Assembly: GCF_029773605.1 (NCBI RefSeq)
Contig: NZ_CP103807.1
Coordinates: 558,001-622,000 of the forward strand
Length of the DNA: 64,000 nt
From: Actinobacillus genomosp. 2
GTDB taxonomy: Bacteria > Pseudomonadota > Gammaproteobacteria > Enterobacterales > Pasteurellaceae
Direction of reading: 5' to 3'
Shown here: positions 25,137 through 32,131 of the stretch, in pieces
How positions within the stretch are numbered: the stretch's first letter is position 1
How the letters are laid out: each line of letters opens with the position of its first letter
Notes under the pieces: model-generated
What the model was told of the DNA's origin: nothing
Databases searched by the model: none
What the model saw: the letters and a program-made list of their open reading frames with translations, nothing else
Made by a program: the position numbers and the translations under genes

Positions 25137-25145
25137 GAGTTAAAA

Positions 25146-25412
25146 ATGACAGAAATGGATACACGTGAAAGCGTATTAATAGGCAGCTATGCAGTCGTCC
25201 CTCCGCTACTTTGGGAAGAAATCGAAGACGGCAAAGAATACGCAGTTATTGATACTACAGATGCCGGTGACTGGTGCGTAAAAATGCAAAAAATCGACAA
25301 ATCCAACCGCTATTTCTTTGTGCTAACAAAGTCAGGGCGAGTTTTTGATAACACGGTTGAAGCTGGTGAATTTATTGAAGCATTGGAATATCTAGGAGGA
25401 AAAAATGCGTAA
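25146..25412 (+). CDS. Early phage protein of unknown function
   Basis: An 88-residue acidic protein (EEIEDGKEYAVIDTTDAGDW) with a good AGGAG ribosome site. It has no signal peptide or membrane segment. It overlaps the gam start by eight bases, so it is part of the early operon. Function unknown. Confidence 0.6.
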   Translation: MTEMDTRESVLIGSYAVVPPLLWEEIEDGKEYAVIDTTDAGDWCVKMQKIDKSNRYFFVLTKSGRVFDNTVEAGEFIEALEYLGGKNA

Positions 25413-25923
25413 ACCGACAAGAGTTAAATCAGCAACATTGGAAATCCGAGCGCAAAGCCGTGAAGAAACTGAAGTGTTAATTAAAGAACTTGGTGATGCA
25501 CAGCGTGAATTACAGCGTGTTGCCACACAGCAGAATGATGAAATCGGTGCAATCACTGAACGCTATGCTCAACCACTACAAGAGCTACGTGAAGCAGTGG
25601 AAAGTCGTCAAAAAGCGATTCAGGCATGGTGTGAAAGCCACCGTGATGAACTTACTAAACACGGTAAGCAAAAAACAGGTTATTTCAATACAGGCGAAGT
25701 GCAATGGCGACAAAATCCGCCGAGTGTGCGAGTAACGAAAGCCGACCAAGTGATTGAAAACTTGAAATTACTCGGATTAACCCAGTTTATTCGCACTAAA
25801 GAAGAAATCAACAAAGATGCAATCTTGTTAGAGCCTGAAACGGCACAAACTGTAGCTGGCATCGCTATCAAATCAGGTGTTGAAGAGTTTGTTGTGAAAC
25901 CATTTGAGCAAGAATCTCGCTAA
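25405..25923 (+). CDS. gam: Gam-type host nuclease inhibitor
   Basis: A 172-residue Mu Gam protein, close to the 174 of Mu. A central coiled coil (about 15-85) is followed by the conserved KTGYFNTGEVQWRQNPPSVR (about 90-109) and FIRTKEEINKDAILLEP (about 130-146). Gam dimers slide on DNA ends and block exonucleases, like bacterial Ku. Its stop overlaps the start of a 23-codon frame as TAATG. Confidence 0.92.
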   Translation: MRKPTRVKSATLEIRAQSREETEVLIKELGDAQRELQRVATQQNDEIGAITERYAQPLQELREAVESRQKAIQAWCESHRDELTKHGKQKTGYFNTGEVQWRQNPPSVRVTKADQVIENLKLLGLTQFIRTKEEINKDAILLEPETAQTVAGIAIKSGVEEFVVKPFEQESR

Positions 25924-25994
25924 TGGACATCCCTATTATCTGCCTTTGTATTGGAATGATTCTAGCCTTTTTAGTATTAGTGCTAGATACATAA
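25923..25994 (+). CDS. 23-residue hydrophobic micropeptide coupled to gam
   Basis: An ATG inside the gam stop (TAATG) opens a frame of 23 codons, almost entirely hydrophobic (ICLCIGMILAFLVLVLD), which would form one membrane helix. It is followed by a terminator. The start-stop overlap argues for real translation; the short length leaves doubt. Role unknown. Confidence 0.5.
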   Translation: MDIPIICLCIGMILAFLVLVLDT

Positions 25995-26004
25995 AACATA
26001 TTTA

Positions 26005-26036
26005 AAAGCCCTTTAAACCTCGTTTTGAGGGGCTTT
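26005..26036 (+). terminator. Terminator after the gam unit
   Basis: AAAGCCC (26005-26011) pairs with GGGCTTT (26030-26036) around an inner CCTC / GAGG. The T-run is short (TTTAATAATG), so termination may be partial before the next early genes. Confidence 0.5.
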
Positions 26037-26065
26037 AATAATGTGTTTTAAACAGGAGAAACAAA

Positions 26066-26278
26066 ATGACAATCACAGAAAATCAAGACTTTCGTCAAGA
26101 AATGGCGAACTGTATTGAGTTGTTTGAAGAAGCTATGAAGTACGTTTACGAAGGCGATTTTAAAGGCGCTGGTGTGCTTTGGGACAATGGCAGAAAGTTA
26201 GCGTTTGAACTCAAAGAGAAGATTACAACGCAAGAATCTAAACAGCGATTTGATGAAATTCAGCAGGTAATTAATTAG
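26066..26278 (+). CDS. Small early protein of unknown function
   Basis: A 70-residue acidic helical protein (NCIELFEEAMKYVYEGDFKG) preceded by AGGAGAAACAAA. No recognised domain. It is the first gene after the gam terminator and likely belongs to the early or middle genes through to gemA. Confidence 0.6.
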   Translation: MTITENQDFRQEMANCIELFEEAMKYVYEGDFKGAGVLWDNGRKLAFELKEKITTQESKQRFDEIQQVIN

Positions 26279-26286
26279 AGGTAAAT

Positions 26287-26964
26287 ATGAGCAATGAAAA
26301 ACTGATTAATAAAATCAAAAAGCTATTGGCTTTAGCCAAATCACCAAATCCACACGAAGCGGCACGAGCACTTGAAATGGCTCAAAAGTTGATGGCAAAA
26401 AATCAACTCAGCGAAGAAGAAATTGTATTCAGTGAACAAGAAAGTGATGTCAGTTTTGCACAAAAACCGCCGAGTTACGTCAGCTACCTAACTCACGTTA
26501 TTTGCAAAGCGTTCGGTTGTGAAGCCTACTTTAATTCAGGCTTTAAGTCATCAACCGTCTTTATCGGTCAGGAAGAACGCCCTGAAGTTGCAGTTTATTG
26601 TTTTGATGTTTTATATCGCAAGCTGTTAAAAGCAAGAAAAGAGTTTATTGCTACACAAAGCAAGCGCTTAAAACGTAGCACCCTGACGGCAAGAGCTGAT
26701 TCATTTTGTGAAGGTTGGGTAATTGGTGTTCGGAAAAATGTAACAGAGTTTGCAATGACACCCGCAGAAAAAGGCAAGCTAGAGCGTTATTTCACACAGT
26801 TACAAGCTAAGCAAAATATGACTGAAGCAAAATGTCGAGAGGCTGGTAATGCACGAGAAATTAATAGCAACAACTCAAGAAGACAAGGCTATTTAGCAGG
26901 TGAACAAGTTAAGTTGAATCACGGTGTAAACGGTAAAGAAACAGCGAAGTTAGGGTGTATGTAA
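26287..26964 (+). CDS. DUF2786 family protein
   Basis: A 225-residue DUF2786 protein. The N-terminal block INKIKKLLALAKSPNPHEA, then ALEMAQKLMAKNQLSEEE (about 6-45), is the family mark, and FCEGWVIGVRKNVTEFA lies near residue 140. The family is common in Mu-like and other phages and has no proven function. It overlaps the next gene as TAATG. Confidence 0.85.
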   Translation: MSNEKLINKIKKLLALAKSPNPHEAARALEMAQKLMAKNQLSEEEIVFSEQESDVSFAQKPPSYVSYLTHVICKAFGCEAYFNSGFKSSTVFIGQEERPEVAVYCFDVLYRKLLKARKEFIATQSKRLKRSTLTARADSFCEGWVIGVRKNVTEFAMTPAEKGKLERYFTQLQAKQNMTEAKCREAGNAREINSNNSRRQGYLAGEQVKLNHGVNGKETAKLGCM

Positions 26965-27263
26965 TGGATAATCAGCAACAATACAAAATCTGCTTAGAAG
27001 TTATTTTTAAAGATGAAAATAGCTTAAATCAAGTTGAAGTTAATGCAAAAACGAACGTGTTAGGAGGAATTGTTTCACGAATTGATTTCGCAGGCAGTAC
27101 TTTTGATGACTATGACTATTTTATGGATTTATTCGCTCCCGAACAGATGACATTTCTCTGTGCTAGACCTGAATTGAAAGAGCGAATGCAGAATGCAATC
27201 TATAAATCTCTAGATAAGTTAATTGATGAAATTGAGTTTGAAGAAGAGGAATGGTATGAATAA
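26964..27263 (+). CDS. Small phage protein of unknown function
   Basis: I start at ATG 26964, in a TAATG junction with the gene before. The 99-residue protein is acidic, with a C-terminus rich in Glu (EIEFEEEEWYE). No family recognised. It overlaps the next gene by eight bases. Confidence 0.6.
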   Translation: MDNQQQYKICLEVIFKDENSLNQVEVNAKTNVLGGIVSRIDFAGSTFDDYDYFMDLFAPEQMTFLCARPELKERMQNAIYKSLDKLIDEIEFEEEEWYE

Positions 27264-27582
27264 ATACGAATATATCAAACTAGATTGCGATTATGACCCA
27301 AGTATAGAAGATGTGTTAGATGCAATGAAGGGTGAAGAATGGACTGGTTTTGAAAGTAAAAATAGTTCTCTTAGTTTTGTAGCGGAAGATATTTTAGAGC
27401 AAAAATATTCAGATTGGGAAATTTATGAAGAAGATGACGGTGTTTGTCTTGCTGTGAGAGAAAAAGGTAGTAACGATTTTGAAGTTTACTGGGTAAGTCC
27501 TAGCTATTTATTTAGAGCAAGTAGCGATTTTATCTTTGGAGATGATGATTTTAGACAAGGCGGTAATGATGAAACTCTGTAA
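27256..27582 (+). CDS. Acidic phage protein of unknown function
   Basis: I start at ATG 27256, preceded by GAGGA; an in-frame start 33 bases upstream would be deep in the previous gene. The 108 residues are strongly acidic and aromatic (DDGVCLAVREKGSNDFEVYW). DNA-mimic proteins can look like this, but nothing specific supports that role here. Confidence 0.6.
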   Translation: MNKYEYIKLDCDYDPSIEDVLDAMKGEEWTGFESKNSSLSFVAEDILEQKYSDWEIYEEDDGVCLAVREKGSNDFEVYWVSPSYLFRASSDFIFGDDDFRQGGNDETL

Positions 27583-28099
27583 ATGTCCCATTTGCCATAG
27601 CGACATCCATTTTGAGGGGTTAATTGAAGACGAAGCTGGTCGTGAGTTATTAAATACGGTCATCAATATGGGAAGCGGTTGCGGTGCAGCGGTTGTACCT
27701 TATTTAGGGTTGTTTAAGCCTGAGAAATCAAGTTTATCAAACAGTCGTGCATTAAAACTGTTGCAAAGTTTGTTAGAAATTTATCAGCCGTCTAATGTAC
27801 TGGAGCGAGCTTTGTTAGATACAGTTGAGCAAGTCCGACGAAACCGGCGAGAATCCGGCAGAATTGAACCGCTTGCTAATCATAACTACCTCAAAAAAGT
27901 CTATGAAAGCGTAAAAATGCAGTTTGCTGTTGTGCGAAGTGATAAAGATTTCAAACAGCATAAGCACGAAAGCCCTGAACAAGCGGCACGCAATGAGGAG
28001 GATAAATTAAGAGGGGCAATTCAATACGTTGAAAGAATGAAAAGTTTAGGACAGTTAGACGGCATTAAGAAGGAACGGAAAGTTATCGTTTATGGCTGA
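27569..28099 (+). CDS. Phage protein with N-terminal CxxC zinc motif
   Basis: I start at ATG 27569 (another ATG lies one codon before), preceded by AAGGCGG. The 176-residue protein begins MKLCKCPICHSDIHF, a CxC-P-x-C-type metal-binding motif, and has a basic helical C-terminal half with AARNEEDKLRGAIQYVERMK. It lies directly before gemA. It may bind nucleic acid; the family is not recognised. Confidence 0.65.
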   Translation: MKLCKCPICHSDIHFEGLIEDEAGRELLNTVINMGSGCGAAVVPYLGLFKPEKSSLSNSRALKLLQSLLEIYQPSNVLERALLDTVEQVRRNRRESGRIEPLANHNYLKKVYESVKMQFAVVRSDKDFKQHKHESPEQAARNEEDKLRGAIQYVERMKSLGQLDGIKKERKVIVYG

Positions 28100-28120
28100 A
28101 ATGGAATGAGGAAAAAGCAA

Positions 28121-28552
28121 ATGCAACCGCAAACTAGACAGCAAATGATTCAGAAAATCCACATCGGCAAAGCTGAATTAAAAATGGATCGTGAATGCTA
28201 CACTCGCTTTTTACTCGAAACTGTTGATAAACACAGTTGTAGTGTAATGACTGACGGCGAATTAATGCAAGTTCTACAAGCAATGAAAGCTAAGGGTTTT
28301 AAAGTAAAAAGCAAGCAACACGGTAAAAAGCCTGATGTCGGTAATTCTCCAACCAATCAAATTCGCAAACGTTATATGGATAAAATTGAAGCCTTCTTAA
28401 CCGAAATGCAAAAGCCGTGGAATTATGCCCACGCTATTTGCAAAAAATCTTTCGGAATTGACCGCTTGCAATGGTGTACGGAGGAGCAACTGCGGAAAAT
28501 CGTACAGATGCTAGCGGTTAGTGCTAAAAGACACGGTCGAAGAGTTAAATAA
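28121..28552 (+). CDS. gemA: GemA-type regulator (Mu gp16-like)
   Basis: I prefer ATG 28121, with GAGGA nine bases upstream; ATG 28106 is the alternative. The 143-residue DUF1018 protein has IQKIHIGKAELKMDRECYTR near the N-terminus and the C-terminal block WNYAHAICKKSFGIDRLQWC, both family marks. Mu GemA changes host gene expression and DNA supercoiling. A strong terminator follows. Confidence 0.88.
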   Translation: MQPQTRQQMIQKIHIGKAELKMDRECYTRFLLETVDKHSCSVMTDGELMQVLQAMKAKGFKVKSKQHGKKPDVGNSPTNQIRKRYMDKIEAFLTEMQKPWNYAHAICKKSFGIDRLQWCTEEQLRKIVQMLAVSAKRHGRRVK

Positions 28553-28560
28553 TAATTATT

Positions 28561-28590
28561 AAAGCCCACTTTTTCAAGTGGGCTTTGTTT
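28561..28590 (+). terminator. Terminator after gemA
   Basis: A perfect 11-bp stem AAAGCCCACTT / AAGTGGGCTTT with a four-base loop, followed by GTTTTT. It ends the early operon. Confidence 0.85.
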
Positions 28591-28612
28591 TTGGAATTTT
28601 ATAGCTTATGAT
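28585..28612 (+). promoter_or_regulatory. Weak promoter for the secreted-protein gene at 28644
   Basis: A -35 TTGTTT (28585-28590) and a -10 TATGAT (28607-28612), spaced 16 bases, overlap the end of the preceding terminator. They would drive only the next gene. Confidence 0.4.
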
Positions 28613-28643
28613 ATAAAAATTGATCACTATTTGAGGCAAAAAT

Positions 28644-28991
28644 ATGAAAAAATTACTATTATTGTCATTCATATCTTGTGCGTTATCTATGCCTGCTTTC
28701 AGTATGACTGAAAAAGCTCAAAAAGAAGTTGCCGATATGATTGCTACAGGAGATTATCAAAAGATGCGAAATGTCGCTTATGGTATGGAGCAAGGAATGT
28801 TTGGGCACGATGAAAATCCTATCACAGCTTGTGCGTTACGTCGTGTGATTATTTTAGCTCACCAAGATAAAGTCGATGATAGCGATTATGCAAATGAGGC
28901 GATTGGGTGTAAGAAAATTAAGCCAACTGAAAATCGGAAGGCTTGGGAAATAACGCTAACAGTTCTTAAAAGCGCATTATCTAAAAAATAA
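28644..28991 (+). CDS. Small secreted protein, candidate moron
   Basis: A 115-residue protein with a clear signal peptide (MKKLLLLSFISCALSMPAFS, cut about residue 20) and a helical mature part with two Cys (TACALRR and AIGCKK). It has its own weak promoter and is bounded by terminators on both sides, unlike all other genes in the prophage. Such isolated cargo is often expressed in the lysogen. Its function, perhaps surface exclusion or host fitness, is not shown. Confidence 0.75.
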   Translation: MKKLLLLSFISCALSMPAFSMTEKAQKEVADMIATGDYQKMRNVAYGMEQGMFGHDENPITACALRRVIILAHQDKVDDSDYANEAIGCKKIKPTENRKAWEITLTVLKSALSKK

Positions 28992-28995
28992 CCTC

Positions 28996-29022
28996 AAAGC
29001 CCGCTAACAAGCGGGCTTTTTT
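28996..29022 (+). terminator. Terminator after the secreted-protein gene
   Basis: AAAGCCCGCT / AGCGGGCTTT stem with a four-base loop and a T6 run. A textbook intrinsic terminator. Confidence 0.9.
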
Positions 29023-29106
29023 ATCAAAATTTTACAAAAAAGTTTGATAAACGTTCACAGATTCAAAAATGCTATGCCAAAATATCGCCAAAATGAGGGA
29101 GTGTCT

Positions 29107-29532
29107 ATGTGCGAATTTGAATCTGTTGAAGTTTATCTACCAGAAGTTGCGAAAGAATTTGTAACAATAGTCGGTTTGCCGGCAACCGAAGCGTTAGTAA
29201 AGCGGTTCGGCGGTTTAGGGTTTTATATTAATTTCGGTACGAGTTTTTATAAAATGATTGTTGAAACCATCGGTAAAGAACTCGCCGATAAGCTCACGCA
29301 ATATTTGCAGAATTGTTTTGTGTATGTGCCGAAATGCGATGCAGCTTTGCGTGTATTACGTAATAAACAATTTTATAAAGCGTTTTTGCAACTGACCGAA
29401 GAACAAGGTATGTCCGGCAGAAAAGCAATGTTACAACTCTGCCCGAAATTCAAACTTTCCGACCGCCATGGTTGGGAAATTGTATATAGTTTCCGTCGTA
29501 CATCTCAAGCACAACAACAGGCTTTATTCTGA
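29107..29532 (+). CDS. mor: Mor/C-type transcription activator
   Basis: I start at ATG 29107, preceded by GAGGGAGTGTCT; the frame is open 63 bases upstream but without a ribosome site. The 141-residue protein has the Mor dimerisation part (FVTIVGLPATEALVKRFGGL) and the C-terminal helix-turn-helix (GMSGRKAMLQLCPKFKLSDR). In Mu, Mor turns on the C gene, and C turns on late promoters. Only one member is seen here, so it may act directly on late genes. Confidence 0.88.
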   Translation: MCEFESVEVYLPEVAKEFVTIVGLPATEALVKRFGGLGFYINFGTSFYKMIVETIGKELADKLTQYLQNCFVYVPKCDAALRVLRNKQFYKAFLQLTEEQGMSGRKAMLQLCPKFKLSDRHGWEIVYSFRRTSQAQQQALF

Positions 29533-29584
29533 TAGCTTGTTGAAGCGTATCTGATACATTAAAACCTTTCTAAATCTTATTCTA

Positions 29585-29617
29585 GCCTCTAGTTTTAACT
29601 TAACTAGAGGCTTTTTT
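29585..29617 (+). terminator. Terminator between mor and the lysis genes
   Basis: A perfect 10-bp stem GCCTCTAGTT / AACTAGAGGC with a T6 run. Its right arm also supplies the only ribosome-site-like bases (AGAGG) before the amidase ATG at 29621, so folding could hide that site. Confidence 0.8.
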
Positions 29618-29620
29618 ATT

Positions 29621-30166
29621 ATGTCATTACCGATTTTAAAAATCGTGATCCACTGCTCTGCCACCGCAAATGGCAAACGCTTACGTACTGATAAACAAAC
29701 CGCTGCCGAACGCATTAATGATTGGCATAAACAACGAGGCTTTAAACGCACCTCTGCGGCAGTAAAACAATTCAATCCGCATTTAGCTCATCTCGGTTAT
29801 CACTTTGTGATTGATACAGACGGCACAGTCGAAACCGGTCGCCAAGTCGGCGAAATTGGTGCGCACGTGCAAGGTCATAATTCAAATTCATTGGGCATTT
29901 GTCTTGTCGGCGGTATTCGTGCAGACGGTAAAAATCACGGCGAATATACCGAAAAACAATGGCACGCATTACACCGCTTACTTTGTGAACTCGAAGCAAA
30001 TCATCCGAGAGCGAAAATTTGCGGTCATCGTGATTTATCTCCGGACACAAACCACAACGGCAAGGTGGATAAATGGGAATGGCTCAAAGATTGCCCGTGC
30101 TTTGATGTGTGGGAATGGCTCCATTCAGAAGAAATTGTGAATGTAGAACACTTATTTAAGGAATAA
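29621..30166 (+). CDS. N-acetylmuramoyl-L-alanine amidase endolysin
   Basis: A 181-residue amidase_2 (T7 lysozyme-type) endolysin. Zinc ligands are in KIVIHCSAT (His near residue 10) and ICGHRDLSPD (near 130), with the third in KDCPCFDV (near 150); LGYHFVIDTDGTVETGR is the fold core. It cuts the peptide from the sugar chain of peptidoglycan. There is no signal peptide, so it needs a holin. The HP1-like neighbour uses a different endolysin. Confidence 0.92.
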   Translation: MSLPILKIVIHCSATANGKRLRTDKQTAAERINDWHKQRGFKRTSAAVKQFNPHLAHLGYHFVIDTDGTVETGRQVGEIGAHVQGHNSNSLGICLVGGIRADGKNHGEYTEKQWHALHRLLCELEANHPRAKICGHRDLSPDTNHNGKVDKWEWLKDCPCFDVWEWLHSEEIVNVEHLFKE

Positions 30167-30168
30167 AA

Positions 30169-30390
30169 ATGAAACTAAGCGAATTAATTACAAACGATAA
30201 CGGCAGATTAAGTACCACGGCGTTTATTCAGTTTTTTGGTGCGTTGTTAATGGCAGTCATTTTAGGGTATTCGGTCTATTTAGACCGTTCAAACGTGGCT
30301 GAATTATTTACTGTTTTTGCGGTGTTTTGTGGTGGTGGCGTGGCAACGAAAGGCTTTGCCAACGCATTAGGGCGTAAAGGAGGCGAATAA
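30169..30390 (+). CDS. Membrane protein, probable holin (DUF2644-like)
   Basis: A 73-residue protein with two hydrophobic segments (about 18-36 and 45-63), short charged ends and small size. It sits between the endolysin and the spanins and resembles the DUF2644 family of Pasteurellaceae phages. Holin is the natural role by position and topology. Its stop overlaps the next start. Confidence 0.7.
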   Translation: MKLSELITNDNGRLSTTAFIQFFGALLMAVILGYSVYLDRSNVAELFTVFAVFCGGGVATKGFANALGRKGGE

Positions 30391-30779
30391 TGGTATCACT
30401 TACTCTCGCCATTATTATTGGTGCTTTTGGGTTATGTATTTGGGCGTGGTTTAAATGGCAGTTACACAAAGCTGAACAACAAGCGGTCGAATTAGCCCAG
30501 AAAAATGCAAAACTGGAAGCTGAAAAGCAGGCTCAAACGACAGTAATTAAAACCCAAGAAAAGGTAATCAAAAATGCACAAGTTAAACAAAAAAATGAAG
30601 AAAACACTCGCCGTATTAGCCGTAGCGACGTTGATGAGCAGTTGCAGCAACACAAATGGTTCCGAGATGACAGTCACGACAGTTATCAAGGGGTGCGAAA
30701 CCTTCAGTCTGATTTATCCGAGCCGTGCGGACACGGCGGAAACGAAGCGTCAAGTGCTTGCTCACAATCTGACTTATGA
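30390..30779 (+). CDS. Rz: Rz-like i-spanin (DUF2681-like)
   Basis: A 129-residue protein with an N-terminal membrane helix (about 3-19) and a coiled coil (about 23-75) rich in Gln, Lys and Glu. It begins in a TAATG overlap with the holin-like gene and contains the start of an Rz1-like lipoprotein in another frame. This layout identifies the spanin pair. Confidence 0.8.
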   Translation: MVSLTLAIIIGAFGLCIWAWFKWQLHKAEQQAVELAQKNAKLEAEKQAQTTVIKTQEKVIKNAQVKQKNEENTRRISRSDVDEQLQQHKWFRDDSHDSYQGVRNLQSDLSEPCGHGGNEASSACSQSDL

Positions 30780-30816
30780 GGAGATTTGCCGTGAAAAAGT
30801 GGATAAGAAAAATTAA
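30595..30816 (+). CDS. Rz1: Rz1-like o-spanin lipoprotein
   Basis: I start at ATG 30595, which gives the lipoprotein signal MKKTLAVLAVATLMSSC with lipid-bearing Cys17. The 73-residue protein is embedded out of frame in the Rz gene. It should sit in the outer membrane and pair with the i-spanin. Confidence 0.8.
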   Translation: MKKTLAVLAVATLMSSCSNTNGSEMTVTTVIKGCETFSLIYPSRADTAETKRQVLAHNLTYEEICREKVDKKN

Positions 30817-30949
30817 GCAATGGTGGCGAAGCCGTCAATTTAGACAAGCAAAACCCATTACCGCAGAACGCCGAGATTATCTCAAAGAAGCGATTAAACA
30901 AGGCAATAAAAACCCGGTAAGTCGTGCAAAGCGAGATCGTTATGTTTAA
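30791..30949 (+). CDS. Small very basic protein of unknown function
   Basis: A GTG-started frame of 52 codons, preceded by GAGGAGATTT. It is Trp-rich (WIRKIKQWWRSR) and then Arg/Lys-rich, with an overall strong positive charge. Its stop overlaps the next start (TATGTTTAA), which supports translation. It could bind membrane or nucleic acid; no family recognised. Confidence 0.55.
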   Translation: MKKWIRKIKQWWRSRQFRQAKPITAERRDYLKEAIKQGNKNPVSRAKRDRYV

Positions 30950-31472
30950 CGAACAATTCTTTTTTAATTTGCTAATGGGCGTAGCAGCGTTTTTAGCGAG
31001 CTGGTTTATTAAATCTATCTTTAGCAAAGACGATGAGTTAAAGAATGAAATTAAAGATGTACGCAATGCGATTGATAAATTACGTGAAGATGTAAAAAAC
31101 GAATATCAAACGAAAGAACTCGCTAAACAAGTACATGAGGGTTTTACAGAAACACTAGACCGCATTTATAAAACAGTCGAAACAATCAATCAAAAATTAG
31201 ATAAAAAAGGCGGACAGATGAACCGACGTAAACATAAACAAACCGATTCAGAAAAACTTGATTTAATTTTAGCTGCAACGGCAGAAATTAACGAAAAAGT
31301 AGATAAACAAAACGATCGTATTGATGAGCTACAACATGAACTACATAAAACTCGTTTATTGCTCGATGAAATGTCTCGTAAAAACCGCAAACAAGCGATT
31401 ATCGCCGGTGGCGTAGGCGGTGGTTTAGTTGCGGTCGGTTTTGAATTGCTGCGTATGAAATTCGGAATGTAG
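30942..31472 (+). CDS. Membrane-anchored coiled-coil protein (DUF2730-like)
   Basis: A 176-residue protein with an N-terminal membrane segment (about 4-22), a long coiled coil, and a second Gly/Val-rich hydrophobic stretch near the C-terminus (AGGVGGGLVAVGF). An internal ATG at 31218 with AAAGGCGG upstream starts a second basic coiled-coil unit. This may therefore be two genes fused, or a gene with a nested product. Similar proteins lie just before terminase in Mu-like phages. Confidence 0.65.
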   Translation: MFNEQFFFNLLMGVAAFLASWFIKSIFSKDDELKNEIKDVRNAIDKLREDVKNEYQTKELAKQVHEGFTETLDRIYKTVETINQKLDKKGGQMNRRKHKQTDSEKLDLILAATAEINEKVDKQNDRIDELQHELHKTRLLLDEMSRKNRKQAIIAGGVGGGLVAVGFELLRMKFGM

Positions 31473-31481
31473 GACGGTGCA

Positions 31482-31982
31482 ATGGCTCACGATGTAGAAG
31501 TGCAAAATGCGGTTCGCCGTGCGTACGTGTTTGACCGCTTAAGTCTTGAAATGGCAGCCGAAAAAGCTGGCGTATCATTCGGTACGGCTCGGCGTTGGAA
31601 AGCACAAGCGGAAAAGAACGGCGATAACTGGGAAAAAGCCCGTGATGTACAAGTGATGGCAAGCGGTGGCATTGAGAATATCGCTCAAGGTTTGCTAACC
31701 GGTTTTTTAATCAAGTACCGCACGTTAATGACGGAACTTGAAGAAAATACGGAGATGACCACAGCAGCGAAAGTGGAGTCTTTATCGGCACTTGCAGATT
31801 CTTTTGCAAAAATGACCGCTTCGAGCAAAAAACTGTTACCAGAAACGAGTGCAATGGCAACGGCTATGCGGTCTATTGAGTTAATGGCAAATATTGTTAA
31901 AACGAAGAAACCGCATTTACTGCCAGACTTTTTAGAAATGTTGGACGATTTAGAAGTGCAATTTAAAAAGGAGTTTAAGTAA
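31482..31982 (+). CDS. DUF1804 family protein, probable small terminase
   Basis: A 166-residue protein with an N-terminal helix-turn-helix (RLSLEMAAEKAGVSFGTARR, about 20-39) and a helical C-terminal domain. The DUF1804 family lies directly before the large terminase in Mu-like phages and is taken as its DNA-recognition subunit (Mu gp27 position). It overlaps the following ATG by one base. Confidence 0.8.
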   Translation: MAHDVEVQNAVRRAYVFDRLSLEMAAEKAGVSFGTARRWKAQAEKNGDNWEKARDVQVMASGGIENIAQGLLTGFLIKYRTLMTELEENTEMTTAAKVESLSALADSFAKMTASSKKLLPETSAMATAMRSIELMANIVKTKKPHLLPDFLEMLDDLEVQFKKEFK

Positions 31983-32131
31983 TGGCTGAGAAAAAAGAAA
32001 AAAATTGTAAAAAATCCTTTATCTGTTTAATGAGCTTGCATTATCGGCGCAGTTAAATTAATGCTTTGTCGGGTAATAACGGTTGGGGTTGGTTTCTGTT
32101 TGCAGCATTGTTATTCGAGTGGAAAGTATGA
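31982..32131 (+). pseudogene. Decayed small membrane protein before terminase
   Basis: An ATG overlapping the previous stop opens a 24-codon frame that ends at TAA 32054. Beyond the stop the same frame is open to a TGA overlapping the terminase ATG, encoding a hydrophobic stretch (GWGWFLFAALLFEW). A second frame in the middle reads ILYLFNELALSAQLN. This pattern fits a small coupled gene broken by a stop or compensating indels. Confidence 0.45.
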
